This document shows positions 1 to 7,200 of a DNA stretch of 12,018 nucleotides, piece by piece. Under the pieces are notes generated by a model that was not told the DNA's origin, did not search any database, and was given only the letters and a program-made list of their open reading frames with translations. Positions within the stretch are counted from its first letter, which is position 1; every line of letters begins with the position of its first letter. Source of the stretch: Bacillota bacterium (GTDB lineage: Bacteria > Bacillota > Clostridia > Peptostreptococcales > Anaerovoracaceae); assembly GCA_016287035.1 (NCBI GenBank), contig JAEEVI010000003.1:1-12018 (forward strand), written 5' to 3'. The position numbers were made by a program, and so were the translations under genes.

Positions 1-56
1 CGCGTCCTCCGCGCCCGCAAACTTTGAGCGGCCGCGTCAAAAACTCAAAAAACCAC

Positions 57-85
57 TTGCGCGGCAGGGGGGCTTATGCTAACAT
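57..85 (+). promoter_or_regulatory. Probable promoter of rpmE
   Basis: A -35-like TTGCGC (57-62) lies 17 bases before a -10-like TAACAT (80-85). The -10 is preceded by TATGC, an extended -10 of the TRTGN kind common in Gram-positive bacteria. It would start transcription near position 92 and leave a leader of about 80 bases before rpmE. Neither hexamer is a perfect match, so this is inferred from spacing and the extended -10. A 10-base inverted repeat begins exactly at the -10. Confidence 0.5.
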
Positions 86-115
86 ATTAAGGCGTTCATT
101 TGGCGTAATATGTTA
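80..115. promoter_or_regulatory. 10-bp inverted repeat over the rpmE promoter, candidate operator
   Basis: TAACATATTA (80-89) and TAATATGTTA (106-115) are perfect reverse complements separated by 16 bases. The arms are AT-rich inside a GC-rich region. The left arm covers the proposed -10 and the right arm lies just past the proposed start site. Only the right arm would then be in the transcript, which favours a DNA site (repressor operator) over an RNA hairpin. The arm centres are 26 bp apart. The binding factor is unknown. Confidence 0.45.
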
Positions 116-171
116 TGTGCAGCCAAATGTGCATAACTGTCATAGATATTCAGAAGAAGGAGGAATCGGAA

Positions 172-372
172 ATGAAAGAGGGTATCCATCCTGATTACAA
201 GGACTGCAACGTCACTTGCGCCTGCGGCAACACATTCATGACAAGATCGACAAAGGAAGAGATCCGTCTGGACGTTTGCTCTCAGTGCCACCCCTTCTTT
301 ACAGGTCAGCAGAAGTTCGTAAACCGCGGCGGCCGTGTAGAGAAGTTCAAGAACAAGTACAACATCGACTAA
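172..372 (+). CDS. rpmE: 50S ribosomal protein L31 (bL31), zinc-binding form
   Basis: This 66-residue protein has the usual length and sequence of bacterial L31, a protein of the large ribosomal subunit near the intersubunit face. It opens MKEGIHPDY, a classic L31 start, and keeps the four zinc-ribbon cysteines: C16 and C18 (CAC) and C36 and C39 (CSQC). It is therefore the zinc-containing C+ form. The ATG at 172 is chosen because AGAAGGAGG (155-163) is a strong ribosome binding site just upstream. An in-frame ATG at 115 would add 19 residues not seen in the family. It has a promoter at 57-85 and a hairpin terminator after its stop, so it can be a single-gene transcript. Confidence 0.97.
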   Translation: MKEGIHPDYKDCNVTCACGNTFMTRSTKEEIRLDVCSQCHPFFTGQQKFVNRGGRVEKFKNKYNID

Positions 373-379
373 AAGACAC

Positions 380-407
380 AAGAGCCCGGACGAAGTTCCG
401 GGCTCTT
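380..407 (+). terminator. Hairpin terminator after rpmE
   Basis: An 11-bp perfect stem (380-390 with 397-407, core AGAGCCCGGA/TCCGGGCTCT) closes a 6-base loop 8 bases after the rpmE stop. The following T tract is only TTT, so termination may be partial. The next gene starts 19 bases later with no clear promoter of its own, which fits read-through from rpmE. Confidence 0.7.
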
Positions 408-426
408 TGCTTCAGCGCATCAAAGA

Positions 427-1611
427 ATGGCTCTTCAGCTTATAAAAGGCGGGCTGTACCCCGGTTCGTACGGCCGCTACAAGTTCATAGAGGGCAAAGC
501 CACCGACACGCGCCTCATGGGCGTCGTCGGCGTCCATCTCGTCTGGGAGGACTCCGCTTCCGCCGATCAGGGCCCGCTCCATCAGTTCTACTATTTCGAC
601 TACGAGGAGCTGGGCCTGGATTATCTGCGCATTTACGTCGGCAGCGACGAGCGCGAGATCGCCGACATACTCAAGGAGAACTTCGGAGGCCTCGGGGCGT
701 CGTACGTCAGCCTCACGGAGCGCGAGAGCCGCTATATCGTAAAGTTCTTCGCCGAAGACACGAAGGCCAAGGGCGAGCAGCTCCCCGAGGACATAGACAC
801 CGTCGCCTTCATACTCGACGACGGGCAGGAGGAGCTCTCATCAGAGGAGAAAAGGGAGCTCGACCTTAAGATGTCGGCGCCCATACGCAGCGACTACGGC
901 GTCATCAACTATTACCTAATGAGGTGCTTCGGAAAGGATCCCTCGGGCAGCGAGCTGCTGCTCTCTCCGGCCGCGAAGAAGGAGGATATACAGGACGTCA
1001 CGCCGCCGTACCACGCGACGTTCCTGCGCAACAAGATCGAGACGCTCCCCGACAGCGCCGGCATGCACAAGAGCTACAGGTGCGAGTCGCTCATCGAGAC
1101 GGACCGCGGCCACATGCTCGTCGTGAGCACGGTCGGCGTCTTCCGCAGGGCAGTCACGGACGTGGAGCTCGTATCCTCGTTCGCGGTAAGCGTCTACGAG
1201 GCGTCAATGATGCTCTCCAAGCACGAATTCATAACCGTATACGACGTCACGGCGATGCCCGACGATTTCCTGGACATGCTCGACGAGTTCCTGCTCGGCT
1301 GCACGCGCACCGGCCACGCGAACGGCGAGATGTTCATGGAGTTCATGCCGCACAACGACCACGTCGAGAAGAAGCTGTTCTTCCTCTCCGACGACATAAA
1401 GAGCCTCTACTTCGCAAGCGACGGAGGGCAGCTCATAATAGCGGCCTACAACATCGAGAACATCCTCGCGGCGGAGTCCAGACTCATAACGAGCCCGTTC
1501 TCGAACATGCTGACGCCCACCAACAGGTATCAGTTCCAGTCGTCGCTGCTGTACGATTTCGCGGACAGCGACTTCGACGATTTCAACGATTTTCTCGATT
1601 CATTGACATAG
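427..1611 (+). CDS. Conserved-looking hypothetical cytosolic protein, 394 aa
   Basis: I do not recognise this protein. It has no signal peptide or membrane segment, so it is probably cytosolic. An N-terminal part (about 1-135) with alternating strands and aromatics (HQFYYFDYEELGLDYLRIYV) is joined by an acidic, charged stretch (about 128-150) to a longer C-terminal part that is mixed alpha/beta by composition. It ends in an Asp/Phe-rich tail (FADSDFDDFNDFLDSLT), which could be a docking segment. The ATG at 427 lies 19 bases after the rpmE terminator. No good ribosome binding site is visible, and no NTG start lies in frame between the terminator and this ATG; the next Met is at residue 31. The aminopeptidase gene follows after 21 bases, so the two are probably co-transcribed. 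That the frame is coding is supported by its length, GC-rich third positions and tight fit with its neighbours. The function is unknown. Confidence 0.8.
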   Translation: MALQLIKGGLYPGSYGRYKFIEGKATDTRLMGVVGVHLVWEDSASADQGPLHQFYYFDYEELGLDYLRIYVGSDEREIADILKENFGGLGASYVSLTERESRYIVKFFAEDTKAKGEQLPEDIDTVAFILDDGQEELSSEEKRELDLKMSAPIRSDYGVINYYLMRCFGKDPSGSELLLSPAAKKEDIQDVTPPYHATFLRNKIETLPDSAGMHKSYRCESLIETDRGHMLVVSTVGVFRRAVTDVELVSSFAVSVYEASMMLSKHEFITVYDVTAMPDDFLDMLDEFLLGCTRTGHANGEMFMEFMPHNDHVEKKLFFLSDDIKSLYFASDGGQLIIAAYNIENILAAESRLITSPFSNMLTPTNRYQFQSSLLYDFADSDFDDFNDFLDSLT

Positions 1612-1632
1612 CCTTCGGGCGAAAGGAGAAAG

Positions 1633-2742
1633 ATGGACAGCAGGATCGAAAAGCTAGCGGATCTTCTCACCGGCTATTCGGTAAGGATACAGCCCGGCGA
1701 CAACTGCCTCATAGAGTACACGGGCAGCGAGCCGGTCGAGCTAATAAAGGCGCTCGTAAGAAAGGTCTACGCGGCGGGCGGCCGCCCCTACGTTTCCAGC
1801 TGGAACGACTCGATAAAGCGCGAGATACTCATGCGCGCTACGGAGGACCAGCTCAGGCTCGCGGCGGACAACGACCTCGAATTCATGAAGAAGATGCAGG
1901 CCTACATAGCGGTCCGCGCTTCCGACAACACTGCCGAGCTCTCGGACGTTCCGACGGAAAAGATGAACATGTACAGCGTCGTCACCGGTCCGGTGCTCGA
2001 CTACAGGGTAAACTGCACGAAGTGGGTCATACTCCGCTATCCCAACAACGCCATGGCGCAGCTGGCGAACATGAGCAAAGAGGCGTTCGAGGACTTCTAC
2101 TTCGACGTCTGCACGATGGACTACGCCCGCATGGACAGGGCGATGGACGCGCTCAAGGCGCGCATGGACGCGGCGGACGAGGTGCGCATCGCCGGCCCCG
2201 GAACGGATCTTTCGTTCTCGATAAAGGGCATGAAGGCCGTCAAATGCAGCGGGAACATGAACATCCCCGACGGCGAGGTCTACACGGCTCCGGTGCGCGA
2301 TTCGATGAACGGCACGATAAGCTACAACACGCCGTCTCTTGAGATGGGCTTTACGTACGAGAACGTCAGATTCACGGTGGAAGGCGGGAAGATCGTAAAG
2401 GCCGAGGCCAACGACACGAAACGCATAAACGAGTTCCTCGATACCGACGCGGGCGCCCGCTACTTCGGCGAGTTCGCGCTCGGCATAAACCCGTACATAC
2501 TCTCCCCGATGAAGGACATACTCTTCGATGAGAAGATCTGCGGAAGCTTCCACCTCACGCCGGGCCGCGCCTACGAGGACGCGGACAACGGCAACAGGAG
2601 CGCCGTACACTGGGATCTGGTCATGATCCAGCGCCCCGAATACGGCGGCGGTGAGATATGGTTCGACGGGGAGCTGATCCGCAAGGACGGACTGTTCGTC
2701 CCCGAAGACCTTAAGTGCCTTAACCCCGAAGCCCTGAAATAG
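1633..2742 (+). CDS. M29-family metallo-aminopeptidase (AmpS/AmpT-like)
   Basis: This 369-residue cytosolic enzyme belongs to the M29 peptidase family (AmpS, aminopeptidase T), whose members remove N-terminal residues from peptides with a two-metal centre. The length is slightly below the family's usual figure of about 410. All metal and catalytic positions I expect are visible: E215 in DGEVYTAP, E280 in FGEFALG, H307 and Y314 in FHLTPGRAY, and H326 and D328 in VHWDL. The N-terminal part (MDSRIEKLADLLTGYSVRIQPGD) is also typical. The start has an AAAGGAG site (1622-1628) four bases upstream. Likely role: recycling of peptides to free amino acids. It follows the hypothetical gene by 21 bases. 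Its last 23 bases overlap the 3' end of metK on the opposite strand, leaving no room for a terminator between them. AUA is the favoured isoleucine codon (14 of 21 by my count). Confidence 0.93.
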   Translation: MDSRIEKLADLLTGYSVRIQPGDNCLIEYTGSEPVELIKALVRKVYAAGGRPYVSSWNDSIKREILMRATEDQLRLAADNDLEFMKKMQAYIAVRASDNTAELSDVPTEKMNMYSVVTGPVLDYRVNCTKWVILRYPNNAMAQLANMSKEAFEDFYFDVCTMDYARMDRAMDALKARMDAADEVRIAGPGTDLSFSIKGMKAVKCSGNMNIPDGEVYTAPVRDSMNGTISYNTPSLEMGFTYENVRFTVEGGKIVKAEANDTKRINEFLDTDAGARYFGEFALGINPYILSPMKDILFDEKICGSFHLTPGRAYEDADNGNRSAVHWDLVMIQRPEYGGGEIWFDGELIRKDGLFVPEDLKCLNPEALK

Positions 2743-3874
2743 CCAGGAGCTCGGAGACTTTATTCGTTTTCTCCCACGTGAAGTCCTCGTCCTCGCGGCC
2801 GAAGTGGCCGTAGGCCGCGGTCTTGCGGTAGATCGGCCGGCGCAGGTCGAGCTCGCGGATTATGCCTGCCGGCGTAAAGTCGAAGACCTCGCTGACGATG
2901 TCGGAGAGCCTGCCGTCGGGCAGCTTTCCGGTGCCCTGGGTATCCACGAGTATCGATACCGGCTGCGCGACGCCTATCGCGTACGCGAGCTGGATCTCGC
3001 AGCGCGTGGCCAGACCAGCGGCGACGACGTTCTTGGCCGCCCAGCGAGCGGCGTAGCAGGCCGAGCGGTCGACCTTCGTGGGATCCTTTCCGGAGAACGC
3101 TCCGCCGCCGTGGCGGGCGTAGCCTCCGTAGGTGTCGACTATTATCTTGCGGCCCGTAAGGCCGGAATCTCCGTGCGGTCCGCCTATAACGAAGCGTCCC
3201 GTCGGATTCACGAGATACTTCGTAGCGCCGTCGAGCAGCTCCGCGGGCACCACGGGCTTTATCACGTATTCGATCAGATCCTTCTTTATCTGCTCCTGTG
3301 TCGCGTCAGGATCGTGCTGCGTAGAGATCAGCACGGTGTCGATGCGCTCCGGCTTTCCTTCGTCGCCGTACTCCACCGTCACCTGGGTCTTGCCGTCCGG
3401 CCTCAGATATCCGAGCGTTCCGTTCTTGCGGACCTCGGCGAGCTTCATGGCGAGCTTGTGCGCCAGCGATATCGGCAGCGGCATCAGCTCGGGCGTCTCG
3501 TCGCACGCGAAGCCGAACATGATCCCCTGGTCTCCGGCGCCGCCGACGGCGTCGTTCGTCCCCATCGCGATGTCGGGAGACTGGTTGTGCAGCGCCGAAG
3601 TCACTCCGCACGAGAAGCCGTCGAAGCCGTACTCGCCCTTGTCGTAGCCGATGTCCATTATGACGCCTCTTGCGATATCCTGGATATCGATGTATCCGGT
3701 CGTCGTTATCTCGCCCATCACGCTGCACAGGCCCGTCGTTACCGTCGTCTCGCACGCGACGCGGCTCTGCGGATCCTGGCGGAGCGCCTCGTCGAGCACC
3801 GCGTCGGAGATCTGGTCGCAGATCTTGTCGGGATGGCCTTCCGTTACCGATTCGGATGTGAATAATCTTTTCAT
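2720..3874 (-). CDS. metK: S-adenosylmethionine synthase (methionine adenosyltransferase)
   Basis: MetK makes S-adenosylmethionine from methionine and ATP, releasing phosphate and diphosphate, and supplies the cell's main methyl donor. The 384-residue length matches the family. Hallmarks are visible: GHPDK at 13-17 (H14 and D16 at the ATP/metal site), the GAGDQG signature at 112-117, and the glycine-rich GGGAFSGKD loop at 256-264 followed by PTKVDRSA. The ATG at 3874 is preceded by AAAGGAG (3885-3879, 4 bases away). The leader holds a SAM-I riboswitch with a terminator, so the gene is expected to be shut down when SAM is plentiful. The 3' end overlaps the convergent aminopeptidase gene by 23 bases. 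Isoleucine codons lean to AUC here, unlike the neighbour, as expected for a highly expressed gene. Confidence 0.98.
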   Translation of the reverse strand: MKRLFTSESVTEGHPDKICDQISDAVLDEALRQDPQSRVACETTVTTGLCSVMGEITTTGYIDIQDIARGVIMDIGYDKGEYGFDGFSCGVTSALHNQSPDIAMGTNDAVGGAGDQGIMFGFACDETPELMPLPISLAHKLAMKLAEVRKNGTLGYLRPDGKTQVTVEYGDEGKPERIDTVLISTQHDPDATQEQIKKDLIEYVIKPVVPAELLDGATKYLVNPTGRFVIGGPHGDSGLTGRKIIVDTYGGYARHGGGAFSGKDPTKVDRSACYAARWAAKNVVAAGLATRCEIQLAYAIGVAQPVSILVDTQGTGKLPDGRLSDIVSEVFDFTPAGIIRELDLRRPIYRKTAAYGHFGREDEDFTWEKTNKVSELLAISGLRG

Positions 3875-3886
3875 TTTTCTCCTTTC

Positions 3887-3903
3887 GCGCCTGCCGCAGG
3901 CGC
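3887..3903 (-). promoter_or_regulatory. GC-rich hairpin between the riboswitch terminator and the metK ribosome binding site
   Basis: GCGCCTG and CAGGCGC are perfect 7-bp arms around a CGG triloop, one base upstream of the GAAAGGAG site of metK. It is not part of the SAM-I aptamer or its terminator. It could stabilise the read-through mRNA or modulate ribosome access. That role is inference. Confidence 0.5.
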
Positions 3904-3911
3904 ACCGTGTA

Positions 3912-3941
3912 TTTGAAAAGCCTCTTCAAAACGAAGAGGCT
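3912..3941 (-). terminator. Intrinsic terminator of the SAM riboswitch
   Basis: On the minus strand a 9-bp stem (3941-3933 with 3927-3919, AGCCTCTTC/GAAGAGGCT) closes a GTTTT loop and runs into TTTT. It sits between the aptamer and metK, where the expression platform of a transcription-terminating S-box leader belongs. Sequence just after P1 (GAUGAGAGG) can compete for the CCUCUUC arm, giving a plausible antiterminator when SAM is absent. Confidence 0.85.
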
Positions 3942-3958
3942 CCGAGCTCGCTTGACCT

Positions 3959-4050
3959 CTCATCTTTCTCTTTCGAGTAGGACTTGGCACCTTCACTTTC
4001 GCGGGTTGCCGGGCTTCACAGGGCCTATTCCCTCAGCCACTCTTGATGAG
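3959..4050 (-). ncRNA. SAM-I (S-box) riboswitch aptamer upstream of metK
   Basis: Read on the minus strand, the leader shows the S-box consensus in order. P1 5' arm CUCAUC (4050-4045) is followed by AAGAG and GGCUGAGGGA, then GGCCCUGUGAAGCCCGGCAACC (the kink-turn and pseudoknot region). The core AAGGUGCCAAGUCC comes next, then P4 with a GAAA-type loop, and the P1 3' arm GAUGAG (3964-3959). These are the conserved SAM-binding positions of the class. Binding of SAM stabilises P1 and lets the downstream terminator form. The position directly in front of metK fits feedback control of SAM synthesis. Confidence 0.96.
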
Positions 4051-4069
4051 CTCTTATTTGATTTATCTA

Positions 4070-4098
4070 ACCATACCACCGCGCCCGTACGTTGTCAA
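4070..4098 (-). promoter_or_regulatory. metK promoter
   Basis: On the minus strand TTGACA (4098-4093) is followed after exactly 17 bases by TATGGT (4075-4070), preceded by TGG as an extended -10. This is a near-ideal vegetative promoter. It would start transcription about a dozen bases before the riboswitch P1 arm. Confidence 0.85.
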
Positions 4099-4146
4099 CA
4101 GCGGCGTTTTTTATGCTCTCAAAGTGATGCGGGCCATATCGCAATG

Positions 4147-4155
4147 TGGTATATT
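4147..4155 (+). promoter_or_regulatory. Possible extended -10 promoter of the SLH protein gene
   Basis: TGGTATATT is a good extended -10 element (TGN plus TATATT, with TRTG context TGTGG). There is no convincing -35 at 17 bases. It would start near 4162, giving a leader of about 55 bases, and is divergent from the metK promoter about 50 bases away. Confidence 0.4.
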
Positions 4156-4171
4156 TATTTTGTGATCTTAT

Positions 4172-4186
4172 GACCTTCCGAAGGTC
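4172..4186. repeat. 15-base palindrome in the leader of the SLH gene
   Basis: GACCTTC and GAAGGTC flank a single central C, a perfect 7-bp inverted repeat. It lies 10-25 bases after the putative -10 and ends 16 bases before the AAAGGTGG ribosome binding site. It could be an operator or a small 5' hairpin. It is followed by GTTTTT (4197-4202 region), so weak attenuation is also possible. The function is inferred only. Confidence 0.45.
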
Positions 4187-4216
4187 TGTTTAGGCAGTTT
4201 TTAAAGGTGGACGAAG

Positions 4217-7200
4217 ATGAACCGAAGATTTCTGGCATTCCTTCTTTCCGTCGCGATGATCCTCAGTCTGGCGCCGGCGGCCTACGCGGCCGACAGGGTG
4301 CTGATAACGACAGGCGTCACGCCGCCGGAGGGCGGCACCGCGACGAACAGCGCCTACTACGACAGGGGCTCGAACGCGTCTCTCACGGCGCGCGCGAACT
4401 CCGGATATACGTTCGAATTTTGGTACGACGGGGATACGGGAGAATCGTTCACGTCGAGCGCGATAACGATCGTTGCGGACCGCGACCGGACGATGATCGC
4501 CTCCTTCAGGAAGGACGGCGAATATTATATCTCGAGCCCGGATTTCCCGTTCAGCCCGACCCCGCACACAAAGGGGACCGTCGAGATAAGGCCTCTGGCG
4601 GATTCCTACGCTCCCGGCGCGCTGATCACCGCGTACAACTCGCCCGCCTCCGGCTACAGGTTCGTGAGATACGAGATCTCGCAGGACAGCGACGTCGGCT
4701 CCGACGAGGCCGTATATACTCCCGTCACAGGGAACACCTTCCGCATGCCGGCGCACGATATCTGGCTGCGCGGCGTGTTCTATTCGACGACTCCCCATAA
4801 CATAACCGTCGACTGCGGACAGAACGGCACCGCGTCGATCAGTCCCGCGCAGAACAGTTACCTCGAGGGGGACGTGGTAACGGTGACCATCACACCCAAC
4901 AGCGGCTATTCCGTCAGCAGAGTCACGGGATTCCCGCCGGGCGTGGAGCAGTCGGGCAACGTCAATACGAGCGTCGACTTAACCTTTGTCATGCCGGGCG
5001 AAGACGTCGAGCTCTCGGCCGAGTTTTATCAGAGAGAACTCACCGAGGTCGCGGTCATCGCCTATCCGGAAGACAGCGCCGATTTCACCACGCAGGCGGA
5101 CGCGTCCGGCTACGTGACTGTCACCGCGCAGCCGAAGCCCGGGTACGAATTCAAGTACTGGTTCTTATTCAGCGATACGTCGACAGAGATATATCAGAAT
5201 CCGTATACCTTCGCTCCCCGTCAGGCGGATGTCCTCGTCGGCGTCTTCGACTATACCGCCGGACACATTATCAGGCAGAACGTCGCCCGGCACGGTTCGT
5301 TCACCTACGATCCGATCGGCCAGTCGACCCATCCGGCGGGCAGCACGATCACCATCAACGCTGTCCCCGACGAGGGCTACGCGGTAAAGTCCTATATGAT
5401 CGCGGAGATCATCGGGCAGAACGAGGTGCAGAACATCACGGAGCTGGACGGCAACACCTTCCGGATGCCGGACTACGATACCCTTATCATCGTGCTCTTC
5501 GACCAGCCTTTTGATATCAGCGTCACGGCGTCTCCCGCGCAGGGCGGGCGCGTCAGCGGAGGGGGCTCCTGCTTCGCCGGCGACGACATAACGGTATCGG
5601 CATATCCCGAGGAGGGATACCGCTTCGTCAACTGGACGCAGAACGGAAGCGAGGTCAGCAGAGACGCGGCTTACACCTTCCAGGCGATCGGCGCGCGCGA
5701 TCTCACCGCCAACTTTGAGCCGATCCCGCCGAGCTATGATATCAACGTTTACGCCGATCCCGCGCAGGGCGGCAGCGTGAACGGCGGCGGGATGTACGTC
5801 AGCGGCGCATACGCGACGGTGACTGCCGAAGCCTTCACAGGATACCGCTTCGTCGGCTGGACGGAGGGCGGAAGCGTCGTGAGCACGCAGGCCGCGTTCA
5901 CGTTCGAGGTGACGAGGGCGCGCGACCTCACGGCCGGTTTCGAGGCCGTTCCGACGTACGCAGTCAGCGTCTCCGCGTCTCCCGCGACGGGCGGCGCCGT
6001 GACGGGCGGCGGCGTGTATTCAGAGGGCGCCGAAGCGACGGTGACGGCTGAAGCCGCCACAGGATACCGCTTCGTCAGCTGGACCGAGGGCGGAAGCGTC
6101 GTGAGCACGCAGACTTCGTACACCTTTACGGTGGCGCAGGCGCGCGACCTCACCGCCAACTTCGCGAGCGTTCCTCAATACGCTGTCAGCGTCTCCGCGT
6201 CTCCCGCGACGGGCGGCGCCGTGACGGGCGGCGGCATGTATTTCGAGGGCGCCGCGGCGACGGTCACCGCTGTCCCCGAGCGCGGCTTCCTCTTCGTCAG
6301 CTGGACGGAGGGCGGAAACGTCGTGAGCACGCAGGCAGCGTTCACGTTCGAGGTGACGCGGGCGCGCGACCTCACGGCGGTCTTCACGTCCGATCTGACC
6401 CCGTTTTTCCCCGGCGAGGGCTCCGGCACGCTCATGGATCCGTACATGATAAGGAACGTACAAGAACTGCTCGTGTTCCGCGACATAGTGAACGGGACGG
6501 GATCCTTTATAAATGACTGCAATCCCTCGGCCTGTGCGCACCTGGATGCGGATCTCGATCTGTCAGGCGAGGCATGGACGCCGATCTCGGACCCCGGGCA
6601 CAAGTATTCCGGCCTGTTCCGTGGATTTGGCCACAAGATATACAACCTCAACAACACCGGCAGCGCGATCAATGAGGACTATGTCGGTCTCTTCGGCTAT
6701 ATCGCTCCGGGTGGGACCGTGGAAAAAGTCGAGCTCGTCGGCGGGCGCATCTCCGGAAACAAACAGGTCGGAGGCATCGCGGGAGAGAACGACGGCACGA
6801 TCAGCGGCTGCAAGAGCTCCTGCGCCGTGAGCGGATACAGAGAGGTCGGAGGCATCGCGGGCCATTGCGAATATGCCGCGAAGGTCGAGGACTGCCATAA
6901 TACCGCGGATATCTCCGGAGAAAGCGAGGTCGGCGGCGTCGTCGGTCATAGCGAAAACAAGATGAGCTATTGTTCCAATGCCGGCGGAGTGACGGCGAGC
7001 AACCGCATCGCGGGCGGCGTCGCGGGCTGGAACGATTGGGGCTCGATGGACCAGTGCTTCAACACCGGCGCCGTAAGCGCGGGGAATCAATACGCCGGCG
7101 GCATCACGGGATGCAATACGAACGGCCGCATAACGAATTCGTATAACACCGGGTCGGTATACTGCCGCTCCATGTTCGGAGGCGGGATCACCGGCAGCAG

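Noticed and set aside
1..56. Tail of an upstream gene (frame 1 gives RVLRARKL then stop at 25-27)
   Set aside because: Eight codons are too few to assign. No terminator is evident and other frames are equally open.
80..115. Inverted repeat as a Zur box
   Set aside because: The arms are 16 bases apart, not the compact 7-1-7 layout, and the gene encodes the zinc-binding L31, not the zinc-free form that Zur represses.
924..2342. Open frame of 472 codons overlapping the hypothetical and aminopeptidase genes
   Set aside because: It straddles two genes in another frame and gives an Arg/His/Gly-rich product. The aminopeptidase motifs prove the other frame.
1741..2610. Minus-strand frame of 289 codons inside the aminopeptidase gene
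   Set aside because: Composition is the typical Arg/Val/Glu mix of an antisense shadow, with no motif or start signal.
2804..3865. Open frame of 353 codons antisense to metK
   Set aside because: metK is certain here. The antisense product is Arg/Val-rich, resembles no family and has no ribosome binding site.
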